Shown here: piece after piece, positions 45,032 through 54,379 of the stretch
Layout: the number at the start of each line of letters is the position of its first letter
Position numbering within the stretch: the first letter of the stretch is position 1
DNA from: JARRNE01 sp963824085
GTDB taxonomy: Bacteria > Pseudomonadota > Gammaproteobacteria > Chromatiales > Chromatiaceae
Length of the DNA stretch: 64,000 nucleotides
Assembly: GCA_963824085.1 (NCBI GenBank)
Contig: CAWGNT010000017.1
Span: 310,001-374,000, forward strand
Reading direction: 5' to 3'
Made by a program: the position numbers and the translations under genes
Notes under the pieces: model-generated
Database searches by the model: none
Told to the model about the DNA's origin: nothing
What the model saw: the letters and a program-made list of their open reading frames with translations, nothing else

Positions 45032-45970
45032 ATGGGACGGCGGCGCAGTCCCCGCGCATCTCGCAATAGGCCGCTAAAGGGAGCGAGCGGCAGTCATCCC
45101 GCAAAGCCTCCCATCGCGGCCGGCGATGCGGCCGAGGCCGCTCGCGCGGCAAGCACGGCTCCCCCGGCGGGGTCCTCGGACGAGACATTGGTCCGCATTC
45201 GGGGCTTACGGTTCTCGCGTGGCGAGACTCGCGTGTTCGACGGTGTCGACATCGATATTCGACGCGGCACGGTGACTGCCATCATGGGGCCGAGCGGGAC
45301 CGGCAAGACGACACTGCTCAAGCTCATCAGCGGCCAGCTGCATCCCCAGGCCGGCACGGTCGAGGTGGATGGTCAGGACGTGCATCGCCTGGGTCGCGGC
45401 GACCTATACCGGATGCGGACGCGTATGGGCATGCTGTTCCAAACCGGCGCTCTCCTCACCGACCTGAGCGTTTTCGACAACGTCGCGTATCCGCTGCGCG
45501 AGCATACCCGGCTGTCGCCGTCTATGATCCGCAAGCTCGTGCTCATGAAGCTCGAAGCGGTGGGTCTGCGCGGCGCGCGGGATCTCATGCCGAGCGAGCT
45601 CTCGGGGGGCATGGCCAGAAGGGTGGCGTTGGCCCGCGCGATCGCCCTCGATCCCCTGATGATCATGTACGACGAGCCGTTCACCGGGCAGGATCCGATT
45701 TCCATGGGGGTGCTGGTAACCCTGATCCGCCAGCTCAACGATGCCAGCCGACTAACCAGCATCGTCGTCTCTCACGACGTGAAGGAGACTGCCAGCATCG
45801 CCGACTACCTCTATATCATCGCCAACGGCAAGGTGATGGCCCACGGCCAGCCTGCCGAAGTGGAAGCGGCGCAGTCGGCATGGGTAGACCAGTTCATGCG
45901 CGGACGACCAGACGGACCAGTGCACTTCCACTATCCTGCCCCGCGCTTGGAGAAGGACTTTTTGGGCTAA
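45032..45970 (+). CDS. mlaF: Phospholipid-transport ATP-binding protein MlaF
   Basis: ATPase of the Mla system, which maintains outer-membrane lipid asymmetry. Walker A is IMGPSGTGKTTLLKLI; FDNVAYPLREHT is the segment that distinguishes MlaF; the signature is SELSGGMARRVALARA; and the end is HFHYPAPRLEKDFLG. From the ATG at 45032 the protein has 312 residues, about 45 more than E. coli MlaF, because of an Arg/Ala-rich N-terminal extension of low complexity. The frame is open from 44960, so the true start is uncertain. Confidence 0.93.
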   Translation: MGRRRSPRASRNRPLKGASGSHPAKPPIAAGDAAEAARAASTAPPAGSSDETLVRIRGLRFSRGETRVFDGVDIDIRRGTVTAIMGPSGTGKTTLLKLISGQLHPQAGTVEVDGQDVHRLGRGDLYRMRTRMGMLFQTGALLTDLSVFDNVAYPLREHTRLSPSMIRKLVLMKLEAVGLRGARDLMPSELSGGMARRVALARAIALDPLMIMYDEPFTGQDPISMGVLVTLIRQLNDASRLTSIVVSHDVKETASIADYLYIIANGKVMAHGQPAEVEAAQSAWVDQFMRGRPDGPVHFHYPAPRLEKDFLG

Positions 45971-45976
45971 GGACGC

Positions 45977-46756
45977 GTGTTGGACTCCCTCGCAAGACTT
46001 GGTAGGGCGGGGCTGGGTGCCCTGGAGCGGCTCGGCCGCGCGCATCTGCTGCTCGCGGGCATCGTCCAGGGGCTGCCGAGCCTCGCCGTGCGTCCCACCC
46101 TTTTCGTGGCACAGGTCTACAACGTCGGCGTCCTGTCGGTGCTGATCGTCACGGTCTCGGGCCTCTTCGTCGGGATGGTCCTGTCCCTGCAGGGCTACTA
46201 TGTCCTGTCCCAGTTCGGGGCCGAGCAGAGCCTCGGGGTCATGGTCGCCGCCTCGCTGGTCCGGGAGCTAGGTCCCGTCGTGACGGCACTGCTGGTGTCG
46301 GGCAGGGCGGGCTCTGCGCTAACGGCAGAGATCGGCCTCATGAAGGCCACCGAGCAGCTTTCGGGGTTGGAGATGATGGCCGTTGATCCGGTCAAGCGCA
46401 TCCTCACGCCGCGTTTCTTCGGCGGTCTGGTGGCGATGCCGATGCTGGCTGCCATGTTTAGCGCCGTCGGCGTCCTCGGGGGCTACTTCGTGGGTGTCGG
46501 CCTACTGGGCGTCGACGACGGTGCCTTTTGGAGTCAGATGCAGGCCAAGATCGATCTCCACGAAGATATCTACAACGGCGTCATCAAGAGCCTCGCGTTC
46601 GGTCTGGTGGTCACCTGGATCGCGCTCTTCCAAGGCTATGACGCCGTCCCCACATCCGAGGGCGTCAGCCGCGCCACCACCCGCACCGTGGTGCACGGGG
46701 CGCTCGCGGTCCTCGTGCTCGATTTCGTACTGACCGCACTGATGTTCGGAGACTGA
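45977..46756 (+). CDS. mlaE: Phospholipid-transport permease MlaE
   Basis: Inner-membrane permease of the Mla complex, 259 residues with about five membrane helices. The family motif MLSLQGYYVLSQFGAEQSLG is seen as VLSLQGYYVLSQFGAEQSLG. LVRELGPVVTALLVSGRAGS contains the conserved E-x-x-P-V coupling helix contacting MlaF, and EQLSGLEMMAVDP follows. The start is GTG at 45977 after TAAGGA. Confidence 0.95.
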   Translation: MLDSLARLGRAGLGALERLGRAHLLLAGIVQGLPSLAVRPTLFVAQVYNVGVLSVLIVTVSGLFVGMVLSLQGYYVLSQFGAEQSLGVMVAASLVRELGPVVTALLVSGRAGSALTAEIGLMKATEQLSGLEMMAVDPVKRILTPRFFGGLVAMPMLAAMFSAVGVLGGYFVGVGLLGVDDGAFWSQMQAKIDLHEDIYNGVIKSLAFGLVVTWIALFQGYDAVPTSEGVSRATTRTVVHGALAVLVLDFVLTALMFGD

Positions 46757-46759
46757 TCC

Positions 46760-47230
46760 ATGTCGCGAATGCGAACGATCGAGGTCCTTGTCGGCGCCTT
46801 TATGGCCGCTGGTTTCGTGGCCTTGTTCTTCCTGGCCATGAAGGTCAGCAACCTGAGTGCGCAAACCGCGGGTGAGGGCTACCTGCTCATGGGGCGCTTC
46901 GACAATATCGGCAGCCTGAAGGTGCGCGCACCGGTGACCATGGCCGGGGTGCGCATCGGGCGGGTGCAGGCGATCGGCTTTGACAAGAGCACCTACGAGG
47001 CGGTCGTGACCCTTAGCATCGGCAAGCAGTACGACACGATTCCCACCGACACCTTCGCGAACATCTACACCGCCGGCCTCTTGGGGGAGCAGTACGTCGG
47101 TCTGTCGCCGGGCGGCAGCCAGGAGTACATGCACCCAGGGGATACGTTCATGCACACCCAATCGGCCTTGATACTCGAGCAGATGATCGGCCAGTTCCTG
47201 TTCAAGAAGGCGGAGGAGGGCTCCCAGTGA
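46760..47230 (+). CDS. mlaD: MCE-domain phospholipid-binding protein MlaD
   Basis: Membrane-anchored periplasmic protein forming a hexameric ring with a lipid channel. It has 156 residues. A single N-terminal helix (EVLVGAFMAAGFVALFFLAM) is followed by an MCE domain (YLLMGRFDNIGSLKVRAPVT, then GVRIGRVQAIG, then TAGLLGEQYVGLSPGG) and a C-terminal helix. It starts 3 bases after mlaE. Confidence 0.95.
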   Translation: MSRMRTIEVLVGAFMAAGFVALFFLAMKVSNLSAQTAGEGYLLMGRFDNIGSLKVRAPVTMAGVRIGRVQAIGFDKSTYEAVVTLSIGKQYDTIPTDTFANIYTAGLLGEQYVGLSPGGSQEYMHPGDTFMHTQSALILEQMIGQFLFKKAEEGSQ

Positions 47231-47829
47231 AGAGGCTCGGGATCCTTGCGATCATGCTGTTGTGCTGCGCACCGATCCTGGCGGCAGAAGATATGGCATC
47301 GGCGCTGGTGCGTAACACCAGCGACCAGATGCTCTCGGCCCTTGAGAGCCATCGCGCGGAGATCGATCGCAACCCGGAACGCATCTACGGCCTGGTCGAC
47401 AGGATTGTCGTGCCTCACTTCGATTTCGAGCGGATCACCCAGTCCGCGGTAGGACGGTATTGGCGCCGGGCGACCCCTCGGCAGCGCACAGAGCTCACCC
47501 GGCAGTTTCAGCAGCTGCTGGTTCGCACGTACGCCAAGGCGCTTCTCAGCTACTCGGGACAGCAGATCCGTTATCTGCCGGTCAGGCCGGGAGGTGAGCC
47601 CAATTCGGTGACCGTGGCCACCCAGGTGCGGGAGTCCGGCGGGCCGCCCGTTCCGATAGACTATCGCCTGTATCTGAAGGACGGCGCTTGGAAGGTGTAC
47701 GACATAGCGATCGACCACGTCAGCTTGGTGTCGAACTATAGGAGCAGCTTCGCCGCGCAGATCCGGGACAACGGCATCGACGGCCTCATCCAGCGGCTGC
47801 GGGACATGAACGAGAAGGGTCGCGCGTGA
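47227..47829 (+). CDS. mlaC: Periplasmic phospholipid-binding protein MlaC
   Basis: Soluble periplasmic carrier shuttling lipid between MlaD and the outer-membrane MlaA-porin complex. It has 200 residues. A signal peptide (LGILAIMLLCCAPILAAEDM) precedes the core, with VVPHFDFERITQSAVGRYWR and VNYR-like KVYDIAIDHVSLVSNYRSSF. The start is GTG at 47227, overlapping the mlaD stop. Confidence 0.94.
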   Translation: MKRLGILAIMLLCCAPILAAEDMASALVRNTSDQMLSALESHRAEIDRNPERIYGLVDRIVVPHFDFERITQSAVGRYWRRATPRQRTELTRQFQQLLVRTYAKALLSYSGQQIRYLPVRPGGEPNSVTVATQVRESGGPPVPIDYRLYLKDGAWKVYDIAIDHVSLVSNYRSSFAAQIRDNGIDGLIQRLRDMNEKGRA

Positions 47830-48137
47830 CCAACGCGAGGCTTGTCTCTGCGGGTGCTACGGGTTTTCGCGTGGAAGGCGTGCTGGACTTCTCGACGGTC
47901 GGGCCATTGGCCGCCGAGGGGGAGGGCGTGTTCTCGGGCAGCGGACCGCTGGAAATCGATCTGAGCGGCGTGATCCAGGCAAACAGCGCCGGTCTCGCCC
48001 TGCTGCTTGAATGGCTGGATCTCGCCCGCCGGCGCGACGTCACGCTTCGTTTTCGCAACCTGCCGGAGTCGTTGACGCGGATCGCCGCGCTAACCAATCT
48101 CACGGACCTGCTACCCATCAGTCCCGAACGTGCGTAG
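47826..48137 (+). CDS. mlaB: STAS-domain protein MlaB
   Basis: Small cytoplasmic STAS protein (103 residues) that stabilises the MlaF ATPase. The STAS hallmark is IDLSGVIQANSAGLALLLEWL. The start is GTG at 47826, overlapping the mlaC stop. In E. coli ibaG lies between mlaB and murA; here murA follows directly after 61 bases and no ibaG/BolA gene is present. Confidence 0.92.
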   Translation: MTNARLVSAGATGFRVEGVLDFSTVGPLAAEGEGVFSGSGPLEIDLSGVIQANSAGLALLLEWLDLARRRDVTLRFRNLPESLTRIAALTNLTDLLPISPERA

Positions 48138-48198
48138 CGGCGCCGCAGCCCGACTGCAGCCATATCCGGGGCACAGCCAACGCTCTCGCGAGCCAAGA

Positions 48199-49459
<1,261 letters not shown>

Positions 49460-49475
49460 CGGAGCGGCGTAGGTC

Positions 49476-50129
49476 ATGGAGCTCAATGCGCCGCTCACCA
49501 TCGCCCTCTCCAAGGGGCGCATCTTCCAGCAGGTGCTGCCATTGCTTGCCCACGCGGGGATCGTGCCCAAGGACGACCCCGAGACCAGCCGCAAGCTGAT
49601 CCTCGCGACCAACAACGAGCGGGTAAAGTTGGTGGTTATTCGCGCGAGCGACGTTCCGACCTACGTGCAATACGGCGCTGCGGACCTCGGAGTGGCAGGC
49701 AAGGACGTCCTGATGGAGCAAGGGGGCGAGGGCCTGTACGAACCCCTGGATCTGCGGATTGCCCGCTGCCGAATGATGGTCGCGGGGATTCCTGATGCGG
49801 ATTTGGGTCCGGGGCGGCTGCGCATCGCCACCAAGTATGTCCGCAGTGCCGAACGGCACTTTGCGGCGCAGGGTAAGCAGGTGGAGATCATCAAGCTCTA
49901 CGGCTCCATGGAGCTCGCGCCCCTCGTCGGGCTGTCGGACCTGATCGTGGACCTGGTGGAGAGCGGCAATACCCTCAAGGCCAACGGCCTGGTCCCGCTC
50001 GAGCACATTGCCGATATCAGCTCCCGGCTGGTGGTCAACAAGGCATCCTGGAAGACGAAGCATGCCGCCGTGATGTCCCTGCTCGACGCGCTCCGGGATG
50101 CGGTGCGCGGGCAATCGGGCGCAGATTGA
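49476..50129 (+). CDS. hisG: ATP phosphoribosyltransferase, catalytic subunit (short form)
   Basis: First step of histidine synthesis. Its 217 residues mark the short HisG(S) form, which lacks the regulatory domain and needs HisZ. Motifs: TIALSKGRIFQQVLPLL, the GAADLGVAGKDVL segment, and the PRPP loop DLIVDLVESGNTLKANGL. It follows murA by 16 bases, an arrangement common in beta- and gammaproteobacteria. hisZ is not in the window. Confidence 0.95.
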   Translation: MELNAPLTIALSKGRIFQQVLPLLAHAGIVPKDDPETSRKLILATNNERVKLVVIRASDVPTYVQYGAADLGVAGKDVLMEQGGEGLYEPLDLRIARCRMMVAGIPDADLGPGRLRIATKYVRSAERHFAAQGKQVEIIKLYGSMELAPLVGLSDLIVDLVESGNTLKANGLVPLEHIADISSRLVVNKASWKTKHAAVMSLLDALRDAVRGQSGAD

Positions 50130-50304
50130 CCCTGTTTGTGGCGTCAACGGCGCTGCCGGTACGTCGACGAAGGCTCCCAATTTATACCTAGCCTGCGACC
50201 GCGAGCCGCAAGTGAGGTTCGATGCATATTGCTCACGGGTATCGGACACTGAGCACGCACGCCGATGGTCCGCATTGCGCCGTGAGTCGGATCCCAATCC
50301 TCTT

Positions 50305-50336
50305 GGCTGGCGGCTGGCGGCTGGCGGCTGGCGGCT
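50305..50336. repeat. Heptanucleotide tandem repeat (GGCTGGC)
   Basis: Four copies of GGCTGGC followed by a partial GGCTG. It lies in the 264-base hisG-hisD gap. The same heptamer type, in the other orientation and as CAGCCAC units, occurs at 59274-59299. Confidence 0.85.
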
Positions 50337-50393
50337 GAAAGCTGCTATATAGGTCCGAGCTAAGCCGACCCGAGTCGCCCAGCGAGGTTCCCC

Positions 50394-51731
50394 ATGGCAG
50401 ACATCAGACGCCTGTCCAGTGCCGATGCGGATTTTTACCGCCAGCTCGACCAGCTCTTGGCTTGGGAGTCCGTGGCCAACTCGCAGGTCCAGGAGACAGT
50501 CGACACCATCATCCGGACGGTGCGCCAGCGCGGGGACGCCGCCTTGTTGGACTACACGGCGCGCTTCGACCGCTGGGAGCCGGCTTCGGCCGCGGAGCTT
50601 GAAGTTTCTGCGGAGCGCCTGACCCAGGCCAGGGACGGAATCGACGCCGTGCAGCGCGAGGCATTGGAGCACGCGGCGCAGCGTATTCGCGCCTACGCCG
50701 AGCATCAGAAGCTCATCGACTGGAGCTTCCGAGACGCCGACGGTAACCTCCTGGGCCAAAAGGTGACTCCCCTCGATCGGGTCGGTCTTTACGTACCAGG
50801 CGGCAAGGCGGCCTATCCCTCCTCGGTGCTCATGAACGCGATCCCCGCCAAAGTGGCTGGGGTGCGAGAGCTCATCATGGTGGTGCCCACGCCCGTCGGG
50901 GAGGTCAACGAGCTGGTGCTCGCCGCCGCGCAGGTCGCCCAGGTAGATCGGGTACTGGCCATCGGCGGTGCCCAGGCAGTGGCGGCGCTCGCCTACGGCA
51001 CCGAGTTGGTACCCGCGGTGGACAAGATTGTGGGGCCCGGCAACATCTACGTGGCCGTGGCCAAACGCGCGGTCTTCGGCCAGGTTGGAATTGACATGGT
51101 GGCCGGACCATCCGAGATCCTGATCCTCTGCGACGGGGGTACCGACCCGGACTGGATCGCTATGGACCTCTTCTCTCAGGCGGAGCACGACGAGGACGCA
51201 CAGCCGATTCTGATTGCATGGGATGCGGCCTACATAGACCGGGTCGAGGCGAGCATTGATCGTCTGCTGCCCACCATGGAGCGCCAGCAGATAATTGGTA
51301 CCGCGTTGCGCGAGCGGGGGGCACTCGTGCAGGTCCGAGACATGGGCGAGGCCGCAGAGATCGCGAACCGCATCGCCCCCGAGCACCTCGAGCTCTCCGT
51401 GGCCGACCCACAGGCCCTGGCGGCCAACATTCGGCATGCAGGCGCCATCTTCATGGGGCGCCACACCGCCGAGGCGTTGGGCGACTACTGTGCCGGCCCC
51501 AATCACGTCCTGCCCACATCCCGCACCGCGCGCTTTTCCTCCCCCTTGGGGGTGTACGACTTTCAGAAGCGCACGAGTCTGATCATGGCCTCCGCCGCTG
51601 GTGCGGCCGCCCTGGCACGCACCGCTTCCGTGCTGGCGCGGGGAGAGGGACTGACCGCGCACGCGCGCTCGGCGGAGTACAGGGGACAGCAGTCAGAGGA
51701 GAGAGGACAGACGGCAGACGACGGTTCGTAG
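50394..51731 (+). CDS. hisD: Histidinol dehydrogenase
   Basis: Catalyses the last two oxidations to histidine, with zinc and NAD. It has 445 residues. LDRVGLYVPGGKAAYPSSVL and GGAQAVAALAYGTE are the NAD-contact blocks, VGPGNIYVAVAKR follows, and IDMVAGPSEI, FSQAEHDEDAQ and APEHLELS hold the zinc and catalytic residues. The last 15 or so residues (RGQQSEERGQTADDGS) are polar and derive from repeat-like DNA beyond the family's usual end. Confidence 0.96.
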   Translation: MADIRRLSSADADFYRQLDQLLAWESVANSQVQETVDTIIRTVRQRGDAALLDYTARFDRWEPASAAELEVSAERLTQARDGIDAVQREALEHAAQRIRAYAEHQKLIDWSFRDADGNLLGQKVTPLDRVGLYVPGGKAAYPSSVLMNAIPAKVAGVRELIMVVPTPVGEVNELVLAAAQVAQVDRVLAIGGAQAVAALAYGTELVPAVDKIVGPGNIYVAVAKRAVFGQVGIDMVAGPSEILILCDGGTDPDWIAMDLFSQAEHDEDAQPILIAWDAAYIDRVEASIDRLLPTMERQQIIGTALRERGALVQVRDMGEAAEIANRIAPEHLELSVADPQALAANIRHAGAIFMGRHTAEALGDYCAGPNHVLPTSRTARFSSPLGVYDFQKRTSLIMASAAGAAALARTASVLARGEGLTAHARSAEYRGQQSEERGQTADDGS

Positions 51732-51782
51732 GATGCGCAGAGCGCACCCTGCAGGACCATCAGACACAGAGGACAGAAGGTA

Positions 51783-51809
51783 GGATGGGCAAAGCGAAGC
51801 GTGCCCATC
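51783..51809. repeat. REP-like short palindrome (GGGCAAAGCG type)
   Basis: A perfect-arm copy: GGATGGGC and GCCCATC flank AAAGCGAAGCGT. A related shorter palindrome GGATGCGCAGAGCGCACC lies at 51731-51748. Both are in the hisD-hisC gap. Confidence 0.8.
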
Positions 51810-51906
51810 AGGAGGAAAGAGGACTGGCGGCTGAAGCGGATCGGATACATTGCCTCACGCGCTATCCCCTAATCGCTCTGCGCTGCCCGCACCTCGCTAC
51901 CTTCCT

Positions 51907-52983
51907 ATGAAAACACTGATTGAACGCCTCGTCCGCCCTGAGGTCCGGGCGCTAAGGGCTTATCACGTCCCAGACGCGACTGGACTGATCAAGCTGGACG
52001 CCATGGAGAATCCCTACGTTTGGCCGGAGGATTTGCGCCGCGAGTGGCTCGAAGTCCTGCGCGAGGTCGACGTCAACCGCTATCCGGAGCCCCACGCGCC
52101 CGGGCTTCAGGCGGTCCTGCGCGATGCCATGGGCATTCCGCAGGACATGGCGCTGCTGCTCGGCAACGGCTCGGACGAGCTCATCCAGATGCTGGCCCTG
52201 ACGGTCGCGAAGTCGGGGCGCACGGTCCTCTCGGTGGACCCGGGTTTCGTGATGTACCGCATGATCGGCCTGTTCGCCGGCATGCAGTACCTCGGTGTGC
52301 CTCTGCATACCCCGGATTTTTCGCTCGACGTCCCGGGGGTGCTCGAGACCATAGAGCGCGAGCGGCCGGTCCTGACCTTCATCGCCTATCCGAACAACCC
52401 GACGGGCAATCTTTTCGACGCCGTCGCCATCGAGCGGATCATTTCGGCATCCCCCGGGCTGGTGATCGTGGACGAGGCGTACGCCCCGTTTGCGGATGCG
52501 AGCTTCCTGCCCCGCTTAGGAGAGTGGCCGAACCTCCTGGTGATGCGTACGGTCTCCAAGATGGGACTCGCGGGGCTCCGGCTCGGCCTGCTGGCGGGTC
52601 CAGCCGAATGGATCGAGGAGGTCGACAAGACCAGATTGCCTTACAACATCAACGTGCTCACCCAGGTAAGCGCCGCCTTTGCTCTGCGTCACCGGACAGT
52701 GTTCGACGAGCAGACCCGGCGTATCCGCAGCGAGCGCGGGCGGCTCTTTGCCTCCCTCTCGGCGCTCGACGGCGTGCGGCCCTACCCGAGCGACGCCAAC
52801 TTCATCCTGCTGCGGCTGCCGACCGGCCGCGCGCCTGCCGTTTTCGACGGGCTGAAGGCTGGGGGCGTGCTGGTCAAGAACCTGGACGGCGCCCACCCAT
52901 CGCTCGCGGATTGTCTGCGAGTAACGGTGGGCCGGCCAGAGGAGAATGACGCCTTTCTGCGAGTGCTGACCGCGGCGCTGTAG
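51907..52983 (+). CDS. hisC: Histidinol-phosphate aminotransferase
   Basis: PLP aminotransferase of histidine synthesis, 358 residues from the ATG at 51907 (MKTLIERLVRPEVRALRAYH). Class I/II fold motifs: KLDAMENPYVWPE, LGNGSDELIQML, PNNPTGN, VDEAYAPFA, and the PLP lysine in RTVSKMGLAGLRLG. A longer open frame to 51850 is not supported. It ends 25 bases from the convergent phaC. Confidence 0.95.
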   Translation: MKTLIERLVRPEVRALRAYHVPDATGLIKLDAMENPYVWPEDLRREWLEVLREVDVNRYPEPHAPGLQAVLRDAMGIPQDMALLLGNGSDELIQMLALTVAKSGRTVLSVDPGFVMYRMIGLFAGMQYLGVPLHTPDFSLDVPGVLETIERERPVLTFIAYPNNPTGNLFDAVAIERIISASPGLVIVDEAYAPFADASFLPRLGEWPNLLVMRTVSKMGLAGLRLGLLAGPAEWIEEVDKTRLPYNINVLTQVSAAFALRHRTVFDEQTRRIRSERGRLFASLSALDGVRPYPSDANFILLRLPTGRAPAVFDGLKAGGVLVKNLDGAHPSLADCLRVTVGRPEENDAFLRVLTAAL

Positions 52984-53007
52984 CTCTACGCGCATCAGCG
53001 CCTGCTG

Positions 53008-54075
53008 CTACGAGCGCTCGTTCAGCCAGCTCCCGATCGCGGGCGTGACCTCCTTCTGGGCCTTACCGCTTACATAGATCCCGATGTGACCGCCCGGAAA
53101 GGCGAGCTCGGTATAGTCCTTGGTACCGGTACGTCCCTTGAGGGCCTTGGAGGCATCGGGGGGCACCAAGTGATCCTGCATGGCGTAGATGTTGAGCACC
53201 GGGCAGTGGATGTCCTGCAGCCAGACCTCTCGCCCGCCGATGCGTATTCCGCCTTCCAACAGGCCGTTCATCTGATAGAAGTCCTTGATGAACTGGCGGA
53301 AGGTTTCACCCGCCTGGTCGGGACTGTCGAAGATCCACTTCTCCATGCGGAGGAAGTTCTTGACCTTTTCGGGGTCGTCGAGCAGGTCGACCATGTTGAC
53401 GTACTTCTGGCCGGTGAGGCTGAAGGGTTTGAGGGACAGGAAGGTCCAGTTGAGCAGCTCGCCGGGAATGTTGCCCATGGTGTCCACGAGCAGGTCAACG
53501 TCCATGTGCTGCACCCAGGCGGACAGCAAGTTGTCCGGGGTCTTGAAGTCCACCGGCGTGACCATGGTCACCAGGTTGCTCACCTTGTCAGGGTGCAAGG
53601 CCGTGTAGCACAGGCTGAAGGTACCGCCCTGGCAGATGCCCAACAGGTTGATCCGGTCGATGCCATGAGCCGCGCAGATGTGGTCGACACAGCGGTCGAG
53701 ATAGCCGTTGATGTAGTCGTCCAACGTCAGAGCGCGATCGGCCTGGTCGGGATAGCCCCAGTCGATTAGGTAGACATCCTGGCCGGTAGCCAGTAGGCCC
53801 TTGATGGTGGAACGGTCCTCCTGAAGGTCCGTCATGTACGGTCGATTGACGAGGGCATAGACGACGAGCACGGGAACCGGGCTGCGGTCCACGCCCTCGG
53901 GAGTCTGATACCGATAAAGGACGAGCTTGTCTTCCGAATAGACCGGCTCGCGGGGGGTCACCCCGGTGTCTATGCCGTCTGCATTGAGCAGATTCTCCAT
54001 GCCTTGACCCAGCTTGCGGCTGTAGTCGAACATCTCCTGGGTCAGCCTTTCCGGCCGGATATCGATGGGGAACAC
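53008..54075 (-). CDS. phaC: Class III poly(3-hydroxyalkanoate) synthase subunit PhaC
   Basis: Catalytic subunit that polymerises hydroxyacyl-CoA into PHA granules. It has 355 residues, the size of the Allochromatium enzyme, to which long stretches look nearly identical. The lipase-box-like nucleophile is Cys148 in LLGICQGGTF, the Asp is in LQDHLVPPD and the His in FPGGHIGIYV. The start is GTG at 54075 (FPIDIRPERLTQEMF follows), with GAGGAGA 7 bases before it; the ATG-led longer frame is rejected. It needs PhaE, encoded 304 bases upstream. Confidence 0.97.
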   Translation of the reverse strand: MFPIDIRPERLTQEMFDYSRKLGQGMENLLNADGIDTGVTPREPVYSEDKLVLYRYQTPEGVDRSPVPVLVVYALVNRPYMTDLQEDRSTIKGLLATGQDVYLIDWGYPDQADRALTLDDYINGYLDRCVDHICAAHGIDRINLLGICQGGTFSLCYTALHPDKVSNLVTMVTPVDFKTPDNLLSAWVQHMDVDLLVDTMGNIPGELLNWTFLSLKPFSLTGQKYVNMVDLLDDPEKVKNFLRMEKWIFDSPDQAGETFRQFIKDFYQMNGLLEGGIRIGGREVWLQDIHCPVLNIYAMQDHLVPPDASKALKGRTGTKDYTELAFPGGHIGIYVSGKAQKEVTPAIGSWLNERS

Positions 54076-54116
54076 GTGGCTGTCTCCTCGGGGGTTGATC
54101 GATCGCTCGGCTAAAG

Positions 54117-54163
54117 AGACGCTGATCAAGTCAGCGTCTGCCGCGGGGCGGGACGCCCCGCGG
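54117..54163 (-). other. Two adjacent perfect hairpins upstream of phaC
   Basis: AGACGCTGA/TCAGCGTCT (54117-54125 and 54131-54139, loop TCAAG), then CCGCGGGGCG/CGCCCCGCGG (54141-54150 and 54154-54163, loop GGA). They lie 42-88 bases upstream of the phaC start in the phaE-phaC gap. Neither has a T run on the phaC strand, so they are not ordinary terminators; an mRNA processing or stability role is possible. Confidence 0.7.
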
Positions 54164-54225
54164 CCAACGAAGCTCAGGATGGATTGATAGTCTTGCCATT
54201 CGGATGTTCGCGCTTTTCGGGGCCG

Positions 54226-54323
54226 GGTTGCACCCGCCGTGGGACGCCGTCAATTCATCCTGAAGGCTTGACGGCAGCCTCCCTGCTGCCGACATCCTCA
54301 GCGGACGCAACCCGGCGCCTCGG
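54226..54323 (-). repeat. Palindromic dispersed element, copy C
   Basis: Read on the minus strand, it runs from GCGCCGGGTTGCGTCCG through GCAGGGAGGCTGCCGTCAAG, then CCTTCAGGATGAATTGACGG and CGTCCC, to GGGTGCAACCCGGCC. It shares core and flanks with copy B, including CACGGCTTTTTCGCTTCTTG on the left. It occupies the phaE-phaC gap 54076-54379, which has no gene. Confidence 0.8.
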
Positions 54324-54379
54324 TCAAGAAGCGAAAAAGCCGTGTGCGTTGTGTATATTCGGCGCCCTGGATCGCCCTG

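Noticed and set aside
50305..50336. Heptamer array as a CRISPR-like repeat
   Set aside because: The units are contiguous without spacers and only 7 bases long.
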